Source: Leeuwenhoekiella palythoae
Lineage (GTDB): Bacteria > Bacteroidota > Bacteroidia > Flavobacteriales > Flavobacteriaceae
DNA length: 64,000 nucleotides
NCBI RefSeq assembly: GCF_900130045.1
Contig: NZ_FQXT01000005.1
Span: 124,001-188,000 of the forward strand
Reading direction: 5' to 3'
Shown: positions 37,899 to 48,137 of the stretch, one piece after another
Numbering within the stretch: the stretch's first letter is position 1
Layout of the letters: every line of letters begins with the position of its first letter
Notes under the pieces: generated by a model
Told to the model about the DNA's origin: nothing
Databases searched by the model: none
The model's input: the letters and a program-made list of their open reading frames with translations, nothing else
Position numbers and translations under genes: made by a program

Positions 37899-38156
37899 TT
37901 ACTTAGCTCTTTCAATGATTTCTACAAGTCTCCAACTTTTAGATTTACTTAAAGGTCGTGTTTCCATGATCTTTACAGTATCTCCAATATTGCAGTCATT
38001 TTGCTCGTCGTGCGCTACGTATTTTTTCGTTTTCAAAACGAATTTTCCATACATAGGGTGCTTTACTTTCTTAACCTCAGAAACCACAATAGATTTCTGC
38101 ATTTTATTACTTGTAACGACACCTATACGTTCTTTTCTTAAATTTCTTTTTTCCAT
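37899..38156 (-). CDS. rpsQ: 30S ribosomal protein S17
   Basis: 85 residues from ATG at 38156, where homologues begin ([20 protein letters not shown]). An in-frame ATG at 38168 overlaps the rpmC stop as TAATG and could be used instead, adding MLLK. Core OB-fold features ([40 protein letters not shown]) are intact. 2 bases before rplN. Confidence 0.95.
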   Translation of the reverse strand: MEKRNLRKERIGVVTSNKMQKSIVVSEVKKVKHPMYGKFVLKTKKYVAHDEQNDCNIGDTVKIMETRPLSKSKSWRLVEIIERAK

Positions 38157-38167
38157 CTTAAGCAGCA

Positions 38168-38359
38168 TTATTGTAATTCTCGTTTTGTAAGCTCAGTAGC
38201 AATACGCGCTACAGATCTTCTTAGACCTCTAAGCTGAATGGGATTTTCCAAAGGAGAAATAGCGTGAGCCATTTTTAAGTCAGAATAAGCTCTTTTAGCT
38301 TTTACTAACTCTTCCTGTAATTCTGCTACAGATAGTTCTTTTACTTCTGATTGTTTCAT
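38168..38359 (-). CDS. rpmC: 50S ribosomal protein L29
   Basis: 63 residues, two-helix hairpin: [20 protein letters not shown] and [14 protein letters not shown]. Lies by the exit tunnel, where it helps dock SRP and trigger factor. Its stop overlaps an in-frame ATG of rpsQ by one base. Confidence 0.96.
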   Translation of the reverse strand: MKQSEVKELSVAELQEELVKAKRAYSDLKMAHAISPLENPIQLRGLRRSVARIATELTKRELQ

Positions 38360-38370
38360 TTTTCTAGAAT

Positions 38371-38793
38371 TTAGTCAGCTTGATAATCCCTAGCCACTAC
38401 ATATTTTGTTCTCACTGGAAGCTTTTGCGCTGCCAAACGTAACGCCTCACGCGCTACAGGCTCAGCAACTCCTCCGATTTCAAAAAGCATTCTGCCAGGT
38501 TTAACGACAGCTGCCCAGTACTCAACAGCACCTTTACCTTTACCCATACGTACTTCAAGAGGCTTTTTTGTGATAGGTTTATCTGGAAAAATTCTGATCC
38601 ATAAAGAACCTTCACGCTTCATAAAACGTGTGGCAGCAATACGTGCAGCTTCAATTTGTCTAGACGTAAGAAAGTTTGAGTCTAATGATTTGATACCAAA
38701 AGTACCATTTGAAAGTTGATGCCCTCTTCCGGCATTACCCTTCATGCGACCCTTCTGTTGCTTACGGAATTTTGTCTTTTTAGGCTGTAACAT
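38371..38793 (-). CDS. rplP: 50S ribosomal protein L16
   Basis: 140 residues: [20 protein letters not shown], the conserved Arg-rich core ([20 protein letters not shown]) and [20 protein letters not shown]. Supports the A-site side of the peptidyl-transferase centre. Confidence 0.97.
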   Translation of the reverse strand: MLQPKKTKFRKQQKGRMKGNAGRGHQLSNGTFGIKSLDSNFLTSRQIEAARIAATRFMKREGSLWIRIFPDKPITKKPLEVRMGKGKGAVEYWAAVVKPGRMLFEIGGVAEPVAREALRLAAQKLPVRTKYVVARDYQAD

Positions 38794-38812
38794 CTTGTTT
38801 TACTTTAAAAAA

Positions 38813-39529
38813 TTACTTTCTACGACGTGATTTTGGAGCACCAGATCCACGACCGCCCTTTCCTTGCTTCTTAGCAAGACCTACTAGAGGAGACAATTCT
38901 CTCTTCCCATAAACCTCACCTTTCATGATCCAAACTTTGATACCCAATCTACCGTAAGTAGTATGAGCTTCTACCAAAGCATAATCAATATCAGCTCTGA
39001 ATGTTGATAAAGGAATACGACCTTCTTTGTAAGCTTCTGAACGTGCCATTTCAGCACCATTCAAACGACCTGAAATCTGTATCTTAATACCCTCTGCGTT
39101 CATACGCATTGCAGCCGCGATAGCCATTTTAGTAGCACGACGGTAAGAGATACGGTTTTCAATTTGACGGGCTACTGAGGAAGCAACCAAAAATGCGTCA
39201 AGCTCAGGACGTTTAATCTCAAAAATATTGATCTGAACTTCCTTGTTAGTAATTTGTTTAAGTTCTTCTTTCAACTTGTCTACCTCTTGACCACCTTTCC
39301 CGATAATGATACCAGGTCTAGCAGTAGTGATAGTAACGGTTACAAGCTTAAGCGTACGCTCAATAATTACTCTAGACACACTAGCTTTTGATAAACGAGC
39401 GTGAATATACTTTCTAATCTTATCGTCTTCGGCAAGTTTATCACCGTAGTCGTTACCACCATACCAGTTAGATTCCCATCCTCTGATAATACCTAGGCGA
39501 TTCCCGATTGGATTTGTCTTCTGTCCCAT
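38813..39529 (-). CDS. rpsC: 30S ribosomal protein S3
   Basis: 238 residues: [22 protein letters not shown] domain ([20 protein letters not shown]), C-terminal S3 domain ([20 protein letters not shown]) and a Gly/Arg/Lys tail ([16 protein letters not shown]). Part of the mRNA entry helicase with S4 and S5. Confidence 0.97.
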   Translation of the reverse strand: MGQKTNPIGNRLGIIRGWESNWYGGNDYGDKLAEDDKIRKYIHARLSKASVSRVIIERTLKLVTVTITTARPGIIIGKGGQEVDKLKEELKQITNKEVQINIFEIKRPELDAFLVASSVARQIENRISYRRATKMAIAAAMRMNAEGIKIQISGRLNGAEMARSEAYKEGRIPLSTFRADIDYALVEAHTTYGRLGIKVWIMKGEVYGKRELSPLVGLAKKQGKGGRGSGAPKSRRRK

Positions 39530-39532
39530 TTA

Positions 39533-39943
39533 TTACTTGCTTTGTGTGTTATCTTTAGCACCAAGCACAACTGTAACGTGATTGCTGCGTTTTCTTATTC
39601 TGTGTGCGCGACCTTGTGGTGCAGGACGAAGTCTTTTTAACATACTCCCTCCATCAACACGAATCTCTTTAATAAATAAGTCTGCATCTTCAATACTAGC
39701 ATCTTCGTTTTTCTCTTGCCAGTTTGAAATGGCAGAAAGAACCAACTTTTCTACACGACGAGAAGCTTCTTTATTACTAAATTTTAATATTTGAAGCGCT
39801 TTCTCTACTTTCTGACCACGTACAAGATCTGCAACTAAGCGCATCTTACGAGGTGAAGTAGGGCAGTTGTTCAGTTTTGCAAAGGCTAAACTTTTTTTAG
39901 CCTCTTTTATCTGCTCTGCTCTTTCCTTTTTACGAACTCCCAT
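39533..39943 (-). CDS. rplV: 50S ribosomal protein L22
   Basis: 136 residues: [20 protein letters not shown], the long beta-hairpin tip ([20 protein letters not shown]) that lines the exit tunnel. Slightly extended at the N-terminus compared with E. coli L22. 3 bases before rpsC. Confidence 0.96.
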   Translation of the reverse strand: MGVRKKERAEQIKEAKKSLAFAKLNNCPTSPRKMRLVADLVRGQKVEKALQILKFSNKEASRRVEKLVLSAISNWQEKNEDASIEDADLFIKEIRVDGGSMLKRLRPAPQGRAHRIRKRSNHVTVVLGAKDNTQSK

Positions 39944-39951
39944 AGCTTCAA

Positions 39952-40230
39952 TTATTTTTTACCTTTATTTTTTGACCCAACGTGACCTCTAAAAGATCGT
40001 GTAGGTGAAAATTCTCCTAATTTATGACCCACCATGTTCTCAGTTACATAAACAGGAACAAACTGGCGACCGTTATGAACAGCTATTGTTTGACCAACAA
40101 AATCTGGAGTAATCATTGAGGCTCTAGACCAAGTTTTGATTACCGTCTTTTTGTTAGACTCCACATTAGCAGCAACTTTTTGCTCTAACTTATAGTGAAC
40201 GTAAGGTCCTTTTTTTAATGAACGTGCCAT
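39952..40230 (-). CDS. rpsS: 30S ribosomal protein S19
   Basis: 92 residues: [40 protein letters not shown] and [12 protein letters not shown]. Head protein, partner of S13. Confidence 0.97.
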   Translation of the reverse strand: MARSLKKGPYVHYKLEQKVAANVESNKKTVIKTWSRASMITPDFVGQTIAVHNGRQFVPVYVTENMVGHKLGEFSPTRSFRGHVGSKNKGKK

Positions 40231-40236
40231 ATCTTA

Positions 40237-41061
40237 TTATTTCTTTCTACGTTCTACAATATATTTATTACTCGCTTTCGTCTTAGTACGGGTTCTGTAA
40301 CCTTTAGCAGGCACACCGTTTCTATTACGTGGGTGACCTCCAGAAGCACGACCTTCACCACCACCCATTGGGTGATCAACAGGGTTCATCACTACTGGTC
40401 TTGTACGTGGACGCCTACCTAACCAGCGCTTTCTACCAGCCTTACCAGAAACGATAAGCTGATGATCACTGTTAGAAACCGCACCTATTGTAGCCATACA
40501 ATTCACTAGAATCAATCTAGTTTCACCTGATGGTAATTTTACAGTTGCAAATTTACCATCACGAGCCATAAGCTGCGCAAAAGCACCAGCACTACGAGCC
40601 ATAATAGCTCCTTGCCCTGGACGTAACTCAATACAAGAAATAATAGTACCTAATGGGATATCAGACAAAGGCATCGCGTTTCCTATTTCAGGAGCAACAC
40701 CAGAACCAGAAACTACATTCTGATCTACCTGTAAACCATTTGGCGCAATAATGTAACGCTTCTCTCCGTCTTGATAATTTAAAAGCGCAATAAAAGCAGT
40801 ACGATTAGGATCATACTCGATGCTCGCTACTGTAGCAGGAACACCCTCTTTATTTCTTTTAAAATCAATAACGCGATAACGCTTTTTATGACCACCACCC
40901 TTGTAGCGCATGGTCATTTTACCTTGACTGTTTCTCCCTCCAGACTTTTTAATCGGAGCCAAAAGGCTTTTTTCCGGCTTATCAGTAGTAATGGCGTCAA
41001 ACCCATTTACTACTCTAAATCGCTGTCCTGGAGTGATCGGTTTTAATTTTCTTACTGACAT
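40237..41061 (-). CDS. rplB: 50S ribosomal protein L2
   Basis: 274 residues: [40 protein letters not shown], the C-terminal [20 protein letters not shown] with the His needed near the peptidyl-transferase centre. One of the most conserved proteins in the window. Confidence 0.98.
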   Translation of the reverse strand: MSVRKLKPITPGQRFRVVNGFDAITTDKPEKSLLAPIKKSGGRNSQGKMTMRYKGGGHKKRYRVIDFKRNKEGVPATVASIEYDPNRTAFIALLNYQDGEKRYIIAPNGLQVDQNVVSGSGVAPEIGNAMPLSDIPLGTIISCIELRPGQGAIMARSAGAFAQLMARDGKFATVKLPSGETRLILVNCMATIGAVSNSDHQLIVSGKAGRKRWLGRRPRTRPVVMNPVDHPMGGGEGRASGGHPRNRNGVPAKGYRTRTKTKASNKYIVERRKK

Positions 41062-41070
41062 TTTTTAGTC

Positions 41071-41361
41071 TTAAATGTTACTATAAAAATCAATCACATC
41101 ACCTTCCGCCACCTGTACAATTGCTTTTTTAAAGCCTTTTGTTTTACCAGTGATCATACCAGATTTTGTAAACTTGGTATTACGATCTGGGCGAACGTTC
41201 ATTGTTCTAACTTTAATTACCGAAACACCATAAGTTGCCTCTACAGCATTTTTAATTTCGATCTTATTCGAACCGGGATTTACTTCAAATGTATAACGGC
41301 TATTTAGCTCACTATCCATTGTAGCTTTTTCGGTAATCACGGGTTTTATTAAAATACTCAT
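41071..41361 (-). CDS. rplW: 50S ribosomal protein L23
   Basis: 96 residues: SILIKPVITEKATMDSELNS, NKIEIKNAVEATYGVSVIKV. Docking site at the tunnel exit for trigger factor and SRP. 4 bases separate it from rplD. Confidence 0.96.
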   Translation of the reverse strand: MSILIKPVITEKATMDSELNSRYTFEVNPGSNKIEIKNAVEATYGVSVIKVRTMNVRPDRNTKFTKSGMITGKTKGFKKAIVQVAEGDVIDFYSNI

Positions 41362-41365
41362 GTTG

Positions 41366-41995
41366 TTACTTACTTAAAGTTTGCTCAATTTCTTCTAGAG
41401 ATCCTTCTAAAAACACTACATTATTTGCATTCATAATTTTGTAAGTGCTTAATTCTGAACTCGTTATAACCTCAGAGGTCCTTAAATTGCGTGACGACAA
41501 ATATACATTATTATTTGAAGCCCCCAACACAAACAAAGACTTTTTATTATCTAAGCCTAAAGCCTTTACAACGTCAACGAAATTTTTGGTTTTTGGAGTT
41601 TCAAAATTGAAATCCTCAATTACCATAATCGCCTTGTCATTTGCTTTAAGAGTTAGTGCAGAACGTCTTGCTAATCGCTTAAGACCTTTATTCAATTTAA
41701 ATGAATAATTACGTGGTCTAGGACCAAACATTCTACCTCCACCTTTGAATACACCAGACTTGATACTACCAGCACGAGCGGTACCTGTACCTTTCTGTTT
41801 TTTAATCTTACGTGTACTACCTGCAATCTCAGCACGCTCTTTAGATTTATGCGTACCTTGTCTTTTATTAGCAAGGTGCTGCTTTACATCTAAATAGATA
41901 GCGTGATCGTTAGGCTCTATAGCAAAAACAGAATCAGAAAGGTTTGCCTCTCTACCTGTTTCTTTTCCTTTAATATCAACTACTGCTACTTTCAT
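41366..41995 (-). CDS. rplD: 50S ribosomal protein L4
   Basis: 209 residues: extended loop with [20 protein letters not shown], conserved [20 protein letters not shown]. In E. coli L4 represses the S10 operon at its leader; a terminator-like hairpin two genes upstream here could be a comparable target, which is inference. Its ATG overlaps the rplC stop by one base (TAATG). Confidence 0.97.
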   Translation of the reverse strand: MKVAVVDIKGKETGREANLSDSVFAIEPNDHAIYLDVKQHLANKRQGTHKSKERAEIAGSTRKIKKQKGTGTARAGSIKSGVFKGGGRMFGPRPRNYSFKLNKGLKRLARRSALTLKANDKAIMVIEDFNFETPKTKNFVDVVKALGLDNKKSLFVLGASNNNVYLSSRNLRTSEVITSSELSTYKIMNANNVVFLEGSLEEIEQTLSK

Positions 41996-42606
41996 TATCT
42001 TTCAATAATTACATAAGAGTTTTTGTGACCAGGCACACAACCTTTAACCACAAGTAGATTCTTTTCAGCAACTACCTTTAATACTCTTAAATTTTGAACT
42101 TTTACTCGCTCATTCCCCATTTGACCAGCCATACGCATACCTTTAAATACACGAGCTGGATAAGACGCCGCACCAATAGAACCAGGAGCTCTTAATCGGT
42201 TATGTTGTCCGTGGGTAGACTGTCCTACACCACCAAATCCGTGACGCTTAACAACACCTTGAAAACCTTTACCTTTAGAAGTACCAGCTACATCAACGAA
42301 CTGACCTTCTTTAAAGACTTCAACAGTTACTGCATCACCTAATTTGTACTCACCTTCAAAATCTTGGAACTCGACAACTTTACGCTTTGCAACTGTACCT
42401 GCTTTCTTGGCGTGGCCTTGAGCAGCTTTATTTGCAGTCTTTGCGTCATCGAAACCTAATTGAAGAGCACTATACCCGTCAACCTCTTCGGTTCTGACTT
42501 GGGTAACAACGCAGGGACCTGCTTCGATAACGGTACAAGGAATATTCTTCCCATTCTCATCAAAGATGCTGGTCATACCTACTTTTTTTCCAATTAACCC
42601 AGACAT
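41995..42606 (-). CDS. rplC: 50S ribosomal protein L3
   Basis: 203 residues: [20 protein letters not shown], the finger region [20 protein letters not shown] with a Gln available for methylation, and [20 protein letters not shown]. Early 50S assembly. It is preceded by a 156-base gap from rpsJ, the largest inside the cluster, which holds two hairpins. Confidence 0.97.
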   Translation of the reverse strand: MSGLIGKKVGMTSIFDENGKNIPCTVIEAGPCVVTQVRTEEVDGYSALQLGFDDAKTANKAAQGHAKKAGTVAKRKVVEFQDFEGEYKLGDAVTVEVFKEGQFVDVAGTSKGKGFQGVVKRHGFGGVGQSTHGQHNRLRAPGSIGAASYPARVFKGMRMAGQMGNERVKVQNLRVLKVVAEKNLLVVKGCVPGHKNSYVIIER

Positions 42607-42661
42607 ATTAATTATTATTGATTATTACTATTTTACTTATTTAAACTTCGATTTTCATCGA

Positions 42662-42693
42662 AATAAAACAGGGTCAAAATACCTTCGACCCTG
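42662..42693 (-). terminator. terminator-like hairpin between rpsJ and rplC
   Basis: On the minus strand: stem CAGGGTC / GACCCTG, 11-base loop, then TTTTATTT, the layout of an intrinsic terminator pointing in the direction of the ribosomal transcript. Right after it, TCGAT-GAAA-ATCGA can form a second small hairpin with a GAAA loop. No strong promoter is seen between here and rplC, so it may be an attenuator and not an operon end. Confidence 0.6.
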
Positions 42694-42740
42694 AATGTAT
42701 TTTTATCCGTTTTTCCCTCGCTCGCAGCTCAGGACATGTT

Positions 42741-42757
42741 ATTCCGCTATACGGAAT
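42741..42757 (-). promoter_or_regulatory. small hairpin just after rpsJ
   Basis: Perfect ATTCCG / CGGAAT stem with the 5-base loop CTATA, 5 bases beyond the rpsJ stop codon. No T-run follows, so it is more likely a structural or processing element than a terminator. Confidence 0.4.
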
Positions 42758-42762
42758 GAGAA

Positions 42763-43068
42763 TTATACCTTGATCTCTACTTCAACCCCACTTGGCAATT
42801 CAAGCTTCATTAACGCATCGATGGTTTTTGAAGATGAACTGTAGATATCAAGTAAACGCTTGTAAGAGCTAAGCTCAAACTGCTCACGAGATTTCTTGTT
42901 TACGTGTGGAGAACGTAATACAGTAAAGATTTTTTTGTGAGTAGGAAGTGGGATTGGCCCAGTTACTACAGCACCGGTACTTTTTACCGTTTTTACGATT
43001 TTCTCAGCAGACTTATCTACTAAGTTATGATCGTAAGATTTAAGTTTTATTCTGATTTTCTGACTCAT
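42763..43068 (-). CDS. rpsJ: 30S ribosomal protein S10
   Basis: 101 residues: [40 protein letters not shown] and [16 protein letters not shown]. Head protein and transcription antitermination partner (NusE). It directly follows fusA by 11 bases with no tuf gene between, so here S10 is linked to the str genes. Confidence 0.97.
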   Translation of the reverse strand: MSQKIRIKLKSYDHNLVDKSAEKIVKTVKSTGAVVTGPIPLPTHKKIFTVLRSPHVNKKSREQFELSSYKRLLDIYSSSSKTIDALMKLELPSGVEVEIKV

Positions 43069-43079
43069 GTCTTAGTAAA

Positions 43080-45212
43080 TTAAGCGTTAGCAGTTCCTTT
43101 AGCTGCAGCGATTACTTCTTCAGATACATTAGAAGGAGTTTCTGCATAGTGTGAAAATTCCATTGTAGAAGTTGCACGACCAGAAGAAAGCGTACGTAAA
43201 GTAGTCACATAACCAAACATCTCAGAAAGCGGTACGATTGCTTTCACAACTTTCGCTCCAGCACGGTCACCCATACTACTCATTTGTCCTCGACGACGGT
43301 TAAGGTCACCTACAATATCACCCATATTTTCTTCAGGAGTGATAACCTCTACTTTCATCATTGGCTCAAGAACTACAGCTCCAGCGGCTTTAGCAGCTGC
43401 TTTAAATCCTAGTTTTGCAGCAAGTTCAAAAGATAATGCATCAGAATCCACAGGGTGGAAAGAACCATCCTTAAGTGTAACTTTCATAGCATCAACTTCA
43501 AACCCAGCTAATGGACCATTGATCATTGCAGTCTTAAATCCTTTTTCAACAGCAGGAATATATTCTTTAGGAACGTTACCACCTTTTACTTCGTTAACGA
43601 ACTCCAAACCAACTTTACCTTCTTCAGCAGGCTCTAAAGTAAATACGATATCTGCGAATTTACCACGACCACCCGACTGCTTCTTGTAAACCTCTCTGTG
43701 ATCTGCAACACGAGTGATAGCCTCTTTATACTCAACCTGTGGTTGACCTTGGCTAACCTCTACCTTAAACTCACGCTTAAGACGATCTACAATAATATCT
43801 AAGTGAAGCTCACCCATACCAGAAATAATAGTCTGACCTGAAGCCTCATCTGTACGCACTTGGAATGTTGGATCTTCTTCTGCCAACTTAGCCAAAGCCA
43901 TACCTAATTTATCAACATCAGCCTTAGTTTTAGGCTCAACAGCGATACCAATTACCGGATCAGGAAACTCCATACTCTCAAGTACGATTGGGTGTTTCTC
44001 ATCTGATAATGTATCACCAGTCTTAATATCTTTAAATCCTACAGCCGCACCAATATCACCAGCCTCGATAAAATCAATAGCGTTTTGCTTATTAGAGTGC
44101 ATTTGATAGATACGAGAAATACGCTCTTTGTTACCTGAACGGTTGTTCAATACATAAGAACCTGCATCTAGACGACCTGAATAGGTGCGGAAGAATGCTA
44201 AACGACCAACAAATGGGTCTGTAGCAATTTTAAACGCTAATGCTGCGAAAGGTGCAGTTACATCAGGCTTACGCAATTCTTCTTTCTCAGTATCTGGATT
44301 AATACCTTTAATACCTTCCTTATCTACAGGAGAAGGCAAGTAACGACACACAGCATCTAATAAGAACTGAACACCTTTATTTTTAAAAGCAGAACCACAG
44401 ATCATAGGAATGATAGACATATCCATTACAGCTGCACGAAGCGCAGCGTGCACCTCATCTTCAGTAATAGAATCTTCATCTTCCATAAATTTCTCAAGCA
44501 AGTTCTCATCGTAAGCAGCAACCTCTTCGATCAACATACCACGATACATTTTTGCTTCTTCTTTCAACTCCTCAGGAATCTCAACAACATCGAAAGTTGA
44601 ACCTTGAGTTTCATCGTGCCATACAACCGCACGGTTTTTCACAAGATCGATAATCCCTCTAAAGTCTGCTTCTTCCCCAATAGGAAGAACGATAGGCACT
44701 GCATTAGAACCTAGCATCTCCTTAACCTGCTTACAAACCTCCAAGAAGTTTGAACCTTGACGGTCCATTTTGTTTACAAAGCCCATACGTGGCACTTTGT
44801 AGTTATCAGCAAGTCTCCAGTTAGTTTCAGACTGAGGCTCAACGCCATCAACCGCACTAAACAAGAACACAAGACCATCAAGAACACGTAATGAACGGTT
44901 TACCTCTACAGTAAAATCAACGTGTCCCGGAGTATCAATTATATTGAAGTTATAATCCTTTGTATCAGGAAGTGGCTGAGCATTTTCCATAGGGAACTTC
45001 CAAGTACAAGTAGTAGCAGCAGAAGTTATAGTAATACCACGCTCTTGCTCTTGCTCCATCCAGTCCATAGTAGCCGCACCATCGTGCACCTCACCTATTT
45101 TATGGCTCACACCAGTATAATAAAGTATACGCTCAGTAGTTGTAGTTTTACCCGCATCAATGTGAGCCGCAATACCTATATTTCTTGTAAATTTTAAATC
45201 TCTTTGTGCCAT
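43080..45212 (-). CDS. fusA: elongation factor G
   Basis: 710 residues. GTPase domain with [27 protein letters not shown] and NKMD (GFVNKMDRQ), then domains II-V with the late [20 protein letters not shown]. Drives translocation and, with RRF, recycling. 5 bases after rpsG. Full-length canonical EF-G with no sign of being the EF-G2 paralogue. Confidence 0.97.
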   Translation of the reverse strand: MAQRDLKFTRNIGIAAHIDAGKTTTTERILYYTGVSHKIGEVHDGAATMDWMEQEQERGITITSAATTCTWKFPMENAQPLPDTKDYNFNIIDTPGHVDFTVEVNRSLRVLDGLVFLFSAVDGVEPQSETNWRLADNYKVPRMGFVNKMDRQGSNFLEVCKQVKEMLGSNAVPIVLPIGEEADFRGIIDLVKNRAVVWHDETQGSTFDVVEIPEELKEEAKMYRGMLIEEVAAYDENLLEKFMEDEDSITEDEVHAALRAAVMDMSIIPMICGSAFKNKGVQFLLDAVCRYLPSPVDKEGIKGINPDTEKEELRKPDVTAPFAALAFKIATDPFVGRLAFFRTYSGRLDAGSYVLNNRSGNKERISRIYQMHSNKQNAIDFIEAGDIGAAVGFKDIKTGDTLSDEKHPIVLESMEFPDPVIGIAVEPKTKADVDKLGMALAKLAEEDPTFQVRTDEASGQTIISGMGELHLDIIVDRLKREFKVEVSQGQPQVEYKEAITRVADHREVYKKQSGGRGKFADIVFTLEPAEEGKVGLEFVNEVKGGNVPKEYIPAVEKGFKTAMINGPLAGFEVDAMKVTLKDGSFHPVDSDALSFELAAKLGFKAAAKAAGAVVLEPMMKVEVITPEENMGDIVGDLNRRRGQMSSMGDRAGAKVVKAIVPLSEMFGYVTTLRTLSSGRATSTMEFSHYAETPSNVSEEVIAAAKGTANA

Positions 45213-45217
45213 TTTTA

Positions 45218-45694
45218 TTAGAATCTAAAGTGAGAGAATGCTTTATTTGCTTCTGCCATCTTATGAGTATCTGTACGTTTTTTAACAGCAGCACCTTCTT
45301 CTTTAGCAGCAGCTAAAATTTCCGCAGCTAACTTAGAAGCCATTGATTTTTCATTACGCTTTCTAGCGAAACTAATCAACCATTTCATCGCAGTAGAAAT
45401 CTTGCGATCTGGTCTGATCTGCATAGGGATCTGAAAGGTTGCACCACCTACTCTACGGCTACGCACTTCAACGTGAGGCATAACATTAGACAATGCATCT
45501 TTCCAAACTTCTAAAGCAGTTTTTTCTTCGTTGTTTTTCTTCTCTTCTACGATATCCATTGCATCGTAAAAGATTTTAAAGGCTACCGACTTCTTACCGT
45601 CCCACATCATCATGTTAACGAAACGCGTAACCAGCTGATCGTTAAAACGAGGATCTGGTAAAAGTGGTCTTTTTTTGGCCTGTCTTTTTCTCAT
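45218..45694 (-). CDS. rpsG: 30S ribosomal protein S7
   Basis: 158 residues: [40 protein letters not shown]. Primary binder of the 16S 3' domain; in E. coli the str-operon repressor. 23 bases after rpsL. Confidence 0.97.
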   Translation of the reverse strand: MRKRQAKKRPLLPDPRFNDQLVTRFVNMMMWDGKKSVAFKIFYDAMDIVEEKKNNEEKTALEVWKDALSNVMPHVEVRSRRVGGATFQIPMQIRPDRKISTAMKWLISFARKRNEKSMASKLAAEILAAAKEEGAAVKKRTDTHKMAEANKAFSHFRF

Positions 45695-45717
45695 TTCTTC
45701 TCTTTAAAAGTTTTTAA

Positions 45718-46092
45718 TTACTTCTTAGGGCGTTTTGCTCCATACTTAGAACGACGCTGTAGTCTTCCCTGAACACCTGCTGTATCCAAAGCTCCACGTA
45801 CAATGTGATATCTAACACCTGGCAAATCTTTTACCCTTCCACCTCTAACCAATACTATCGAGTGCTCTTGTAAATTGTGTCCTTCACCACCAATGTATGC
45901 ATTCACCTCTTTACCGTTAGTTAATCTAACACGCGCTACTTTACGCATCGCTGAGTTAGGTTTCTTAGGCGTAGTGGTGTACACACGGGTACAAACCCCG
46001 CGGCGTTGTGGGCACGAATCCAAAGCAGCCGATTTACTCTTCTTGGTTATTTTGGCTCTTCCTTTTCGTACTAATTGTGAAATTGTTGGCAT
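45718..46092 (-). CDS. rpsL: 30S ribosomal protein S12
   Basis: 124 residues: [20 protein letters not shown], the accuracy loop [20 protein letters not shown] (Lys 43-type position as wild type) and [20 protein letters not shown] with the conserved Asp that is often thiomethylated. First gene of the cluster, with an excellent promoter 55 bases upstream. Confidence 0.97.
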   Translation of the reverse strand: MPTISQLVRKGRAKITKKSKSAALDSCPQRRGVCTRVYTTTPKKPNSAMRKVARVRLTNGKEVNAYIGGEGHNLQEHSIVLVRGGRVKDLPGVRYHIVRGALDTAGVQGRLQRRSKYGAKRPKK

Positions 46093-46146
46093 AATTTCCT
46101 TTTACCTAAATTATAGTTATTATAATAGCCCTTTTCTAAGGGTGTG

Positions 46147-46176
46147 CAAAGCTACAAAATAATTTAAGTATTTCAA
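46147..46176 (-). promoter_or_regulatory. promoter of the ribosomal cluster, TTG-N19-TAGCTTTG
   Basis: Minus strand: TTG (46176-46174), a 19-base spacer, TAGCTTTG (46154-46147). Both elements and the spacing match the Bacteroidota housekeeping promoter exactly. Transcription would start near 46143, giving an rpsL leader of about 50 bases that contains a weak CCCTTAGAAAAGGG hairpin. Confidence 0.85.
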
Positions 46177-46255
46177 CACTTAAATCATTAATTTTCAAAG
46201 GTATTTTTCAGATATTGAAAAACCGCACACCAAACCCTACTAATAAATCGCAATC

Positions 46256-47887
46256 TTGAAGCTGAATCTCATTATCTTTTACGCCACCCTATTGATAGGA
46301 AGCTCTTTATTCGGCCAAAAAATACACCTACAAATTGTTGATTCAGAAAAAACAGAAAAAGATTTACTGAAGACATTTGGCTTGAAAGCAGAATTTGACT
46401 CCTTCTCAGAAGCACAAGAGTCACTCAACAGACTAAAAGACTCTCTCTACAAAGAAGGCTACTTTCAACACATAGTTTCATTAACAAAAAACAACCAACT
46501 CATTAAAGTAACGCCCGGAAACAGATCAGATTCGATCACATTATATATAAAAGACAAAAACCTTCAACTAGACTTCACTAAAAAAAAATCACTTGTCACA
46601 ACTAAACTCCCCGCATTCCTTCAAAACATTACCAAAAAGGAAACCGACGCAGGACATCCACTATCCACCACCAGCTTAAAAAATATACGCTTAGACAACA
46701 ATAAACTCACAGCAGAACTACATCTTGAAAGAAAACAACAACGTAAAGTTTCTAACTTCTTAATAAAAGGATACCCCAAGTTTCCAAAGTCATTTCTAAA
46801 ACACTACGCCAGATTAGACACCACAAAAACATTCAACAGATCTGAAATTCAAAAAAAAACAGACAATCTTAACAACCTCCTTTTTACCACCCAAACAAAA
46901 CCTCCCGAAATCCTTTTCACTAAAGATAGCACCAACCTATATCTATATATAGAGAAGAATAACATCAATCAATTTGAAGGTTTTATAGGCTTTGCCTCAG
47001 ATGAAGAAACTAATAAATTGAGAATAGACGGAGTCATAGATCTTCAATTAACAAACAACTTCAATTACGGAGAATCCCTTGGCTTCTATTACAAGAGCAA
47101 CGGTGACAACCAACAAATCCTAGAGCTTTCCGCCAGACTCCCCTACCTTTTTAAATCCCCAATTAGCCTAAGCGCCAACTTTAATCTTTTTAGACAAGAC
47201 AGCTTATTCTCTAACACCTCACAATCCCTTTCAGCCGAATTTCAAGCCGCACAAAACCTTAGCATCAACACCACATACAATCACACCAGCTCCAATGTCA
47301 CCACTTCGACACCAGACAGCAATCCGTTTACCAAAAACAGCCTAAGCCTAGGGTTGACTTATACAAACAGAAAGAACTATATACTTCTCCCTCAAATCAC
47401 TCAGTTCAAAATTGACATAGGAGGCGCACGAAGAATAGACCAAAATACTAATAGTCAATTTTTCACAACAATTGAAGCATTAAAAACCTTTACAATCTCC
47501 TCTAAACAGCAACTCTACTTAGAAAGCAATACCAGTATTCTCAACTCTGAAGATTATTATGAAAACGAGCTGTTTCGGTTTGGCGGCATAAAAACACTCC
47601 GCGGCTTTAAAGAAAACAGCATTTTCTCTAGCACCTACTCCACCCTACTAACAGAGTTTAGACAAGTCCTCACAAATGGATTAACCATTAATAGCATTTT
47701 TGATCTAGCCTATAGCAAGAATCATATCAACAATTCAGAAAACCACCTCTACTCTATCGGTCTTGGCGCCTCAATAGTCACACAAAGCGGCACTTTGAAA
47801 CTGAACTTCGCTAACGGAACCACCCTAGGCAACACGCCAAAATTCAGCAACACAATCCTACATTTAACCCTGTTAACACAATTCTAA
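46256..47887 (+). CDS. Omp85-type (BamA/TamA-like) outer-membrane protein
   Basis: 543 residues from TTG 46256, the only usual start codon before the signal peptide (MKLNLIIFYATLLIGSSLFG). One or two POTRA-like segments (FSEAQESLNRLKDSLYKEGY; VSNFLIKGYPKFPKSFLKHY) lead into a 16-strand-type barrel that begins near GFIGFASDEE, includes the Omp85 signature FGGIKTLRGFKENSIF and ends LHLTLLTQF. Much shorter than BamA (about 800), so it is a TamA- or two-partner-like relative with fewer POTRA domains. Role in assembly or secretion is open. Its upstream region is shared with the rpsL promoter on the other strand. Confidence 0.8.
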   Translation: MKLNLIIFYATLLIGSSLFGQKIHLQIVDSEKTEKDLLKTFGLKAEFDSFSEAQESLNRLKDSLYKEGYFQHIVSLTKNNQLIKVTPGNRSDSITLYIKDKNLQLDFTKKKSLVTTKLPAFLQNITKKETDAGHPLSTTSLKNIRLDNNKLTAELHLERKQQRKVSNFLIKGYPKFPKSFLKHYARLDTTKTFNRSEIQKKTDNLNNLLFTTQTKPPEILFTKDSTNLYLYIEKNNINQFEGFIGFASDEETNKLRIDGVIDLQLTNNFNYGESLGFYYKSNGDNQQILELSARLPYLFKSPISLSANFNLFRQDSLFSNTSQSLSAEFQAAQNLSINTTYNHTSSNVTTSTPDSNPFTKNSLSLGLTYTNRKNYILLPQITQFKIDIGGARRIDQNTNSQFFTTIEALKTFTISSKQQLYLESNTSILNSEDYYENELFRFGGIKTLRGFKENSIFSSTYSTLLTEFRQVLTNGLTINSIFDLAYSKNHINNSENHLYSIGLGASIVTQSGTLKLNFANGTTLGNTPKFSNTILHLTLLTQF

Positions 47888-48111
47888 AACAACCACAATT
47901 ACATTTTTCGTAAGATATAGTCTTTCTGACGATTTAACCTATTTAACAGTTTTAATTAGTTAAAAATACTCAATAATGAAGTATTCTTATTTAATAATCC
48001 AAATTTTATAGAATTATCATAATTAACATATAATGCTATTTAATTTAACAAAAAATTAAATTTTATGATTTAAAATGTTGTGTTGATGCTTTTTTTTAAT
48101 CATTTTTAACA
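47888..48111 (+). other. AT-rich intergenic upstream region of the first susC
   Basis: No gene visible. Very AT-rich with several short palindromic AT runs; no clear terminator for the upstream gene and no exact TTG/TAnnTTTG pair. It likely carries the regulatory region of the susC operon that follows. Confidence 0.4.
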
Positions 48112-48129
48112 TCGGCTAATTCAAATAAA
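48112..48129 (+). promoter_or_regulatory. shared 18-nt element before susC copy 1
   Basis: TCGGCTAATTCAAATAAA, 8 bases upstream of the ATG at 48138. The identical 18 bases occur 7 bases before the second susC start at 54613. It lies where the 5' UTR and ribosome contact zone must be. Confidence 0.6.
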
Positions 48130-48137
48130 TATTAAAC

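Noticed and set aside
43339-43689. Plus-strand frame of 116 codons inside fusA, and similar frames antisense to eno, rplD and SusC genes
   Set aside because: They are shadows of strongly conserved genes on the other strand; residue patterns follow the reverse complement of the real codons.
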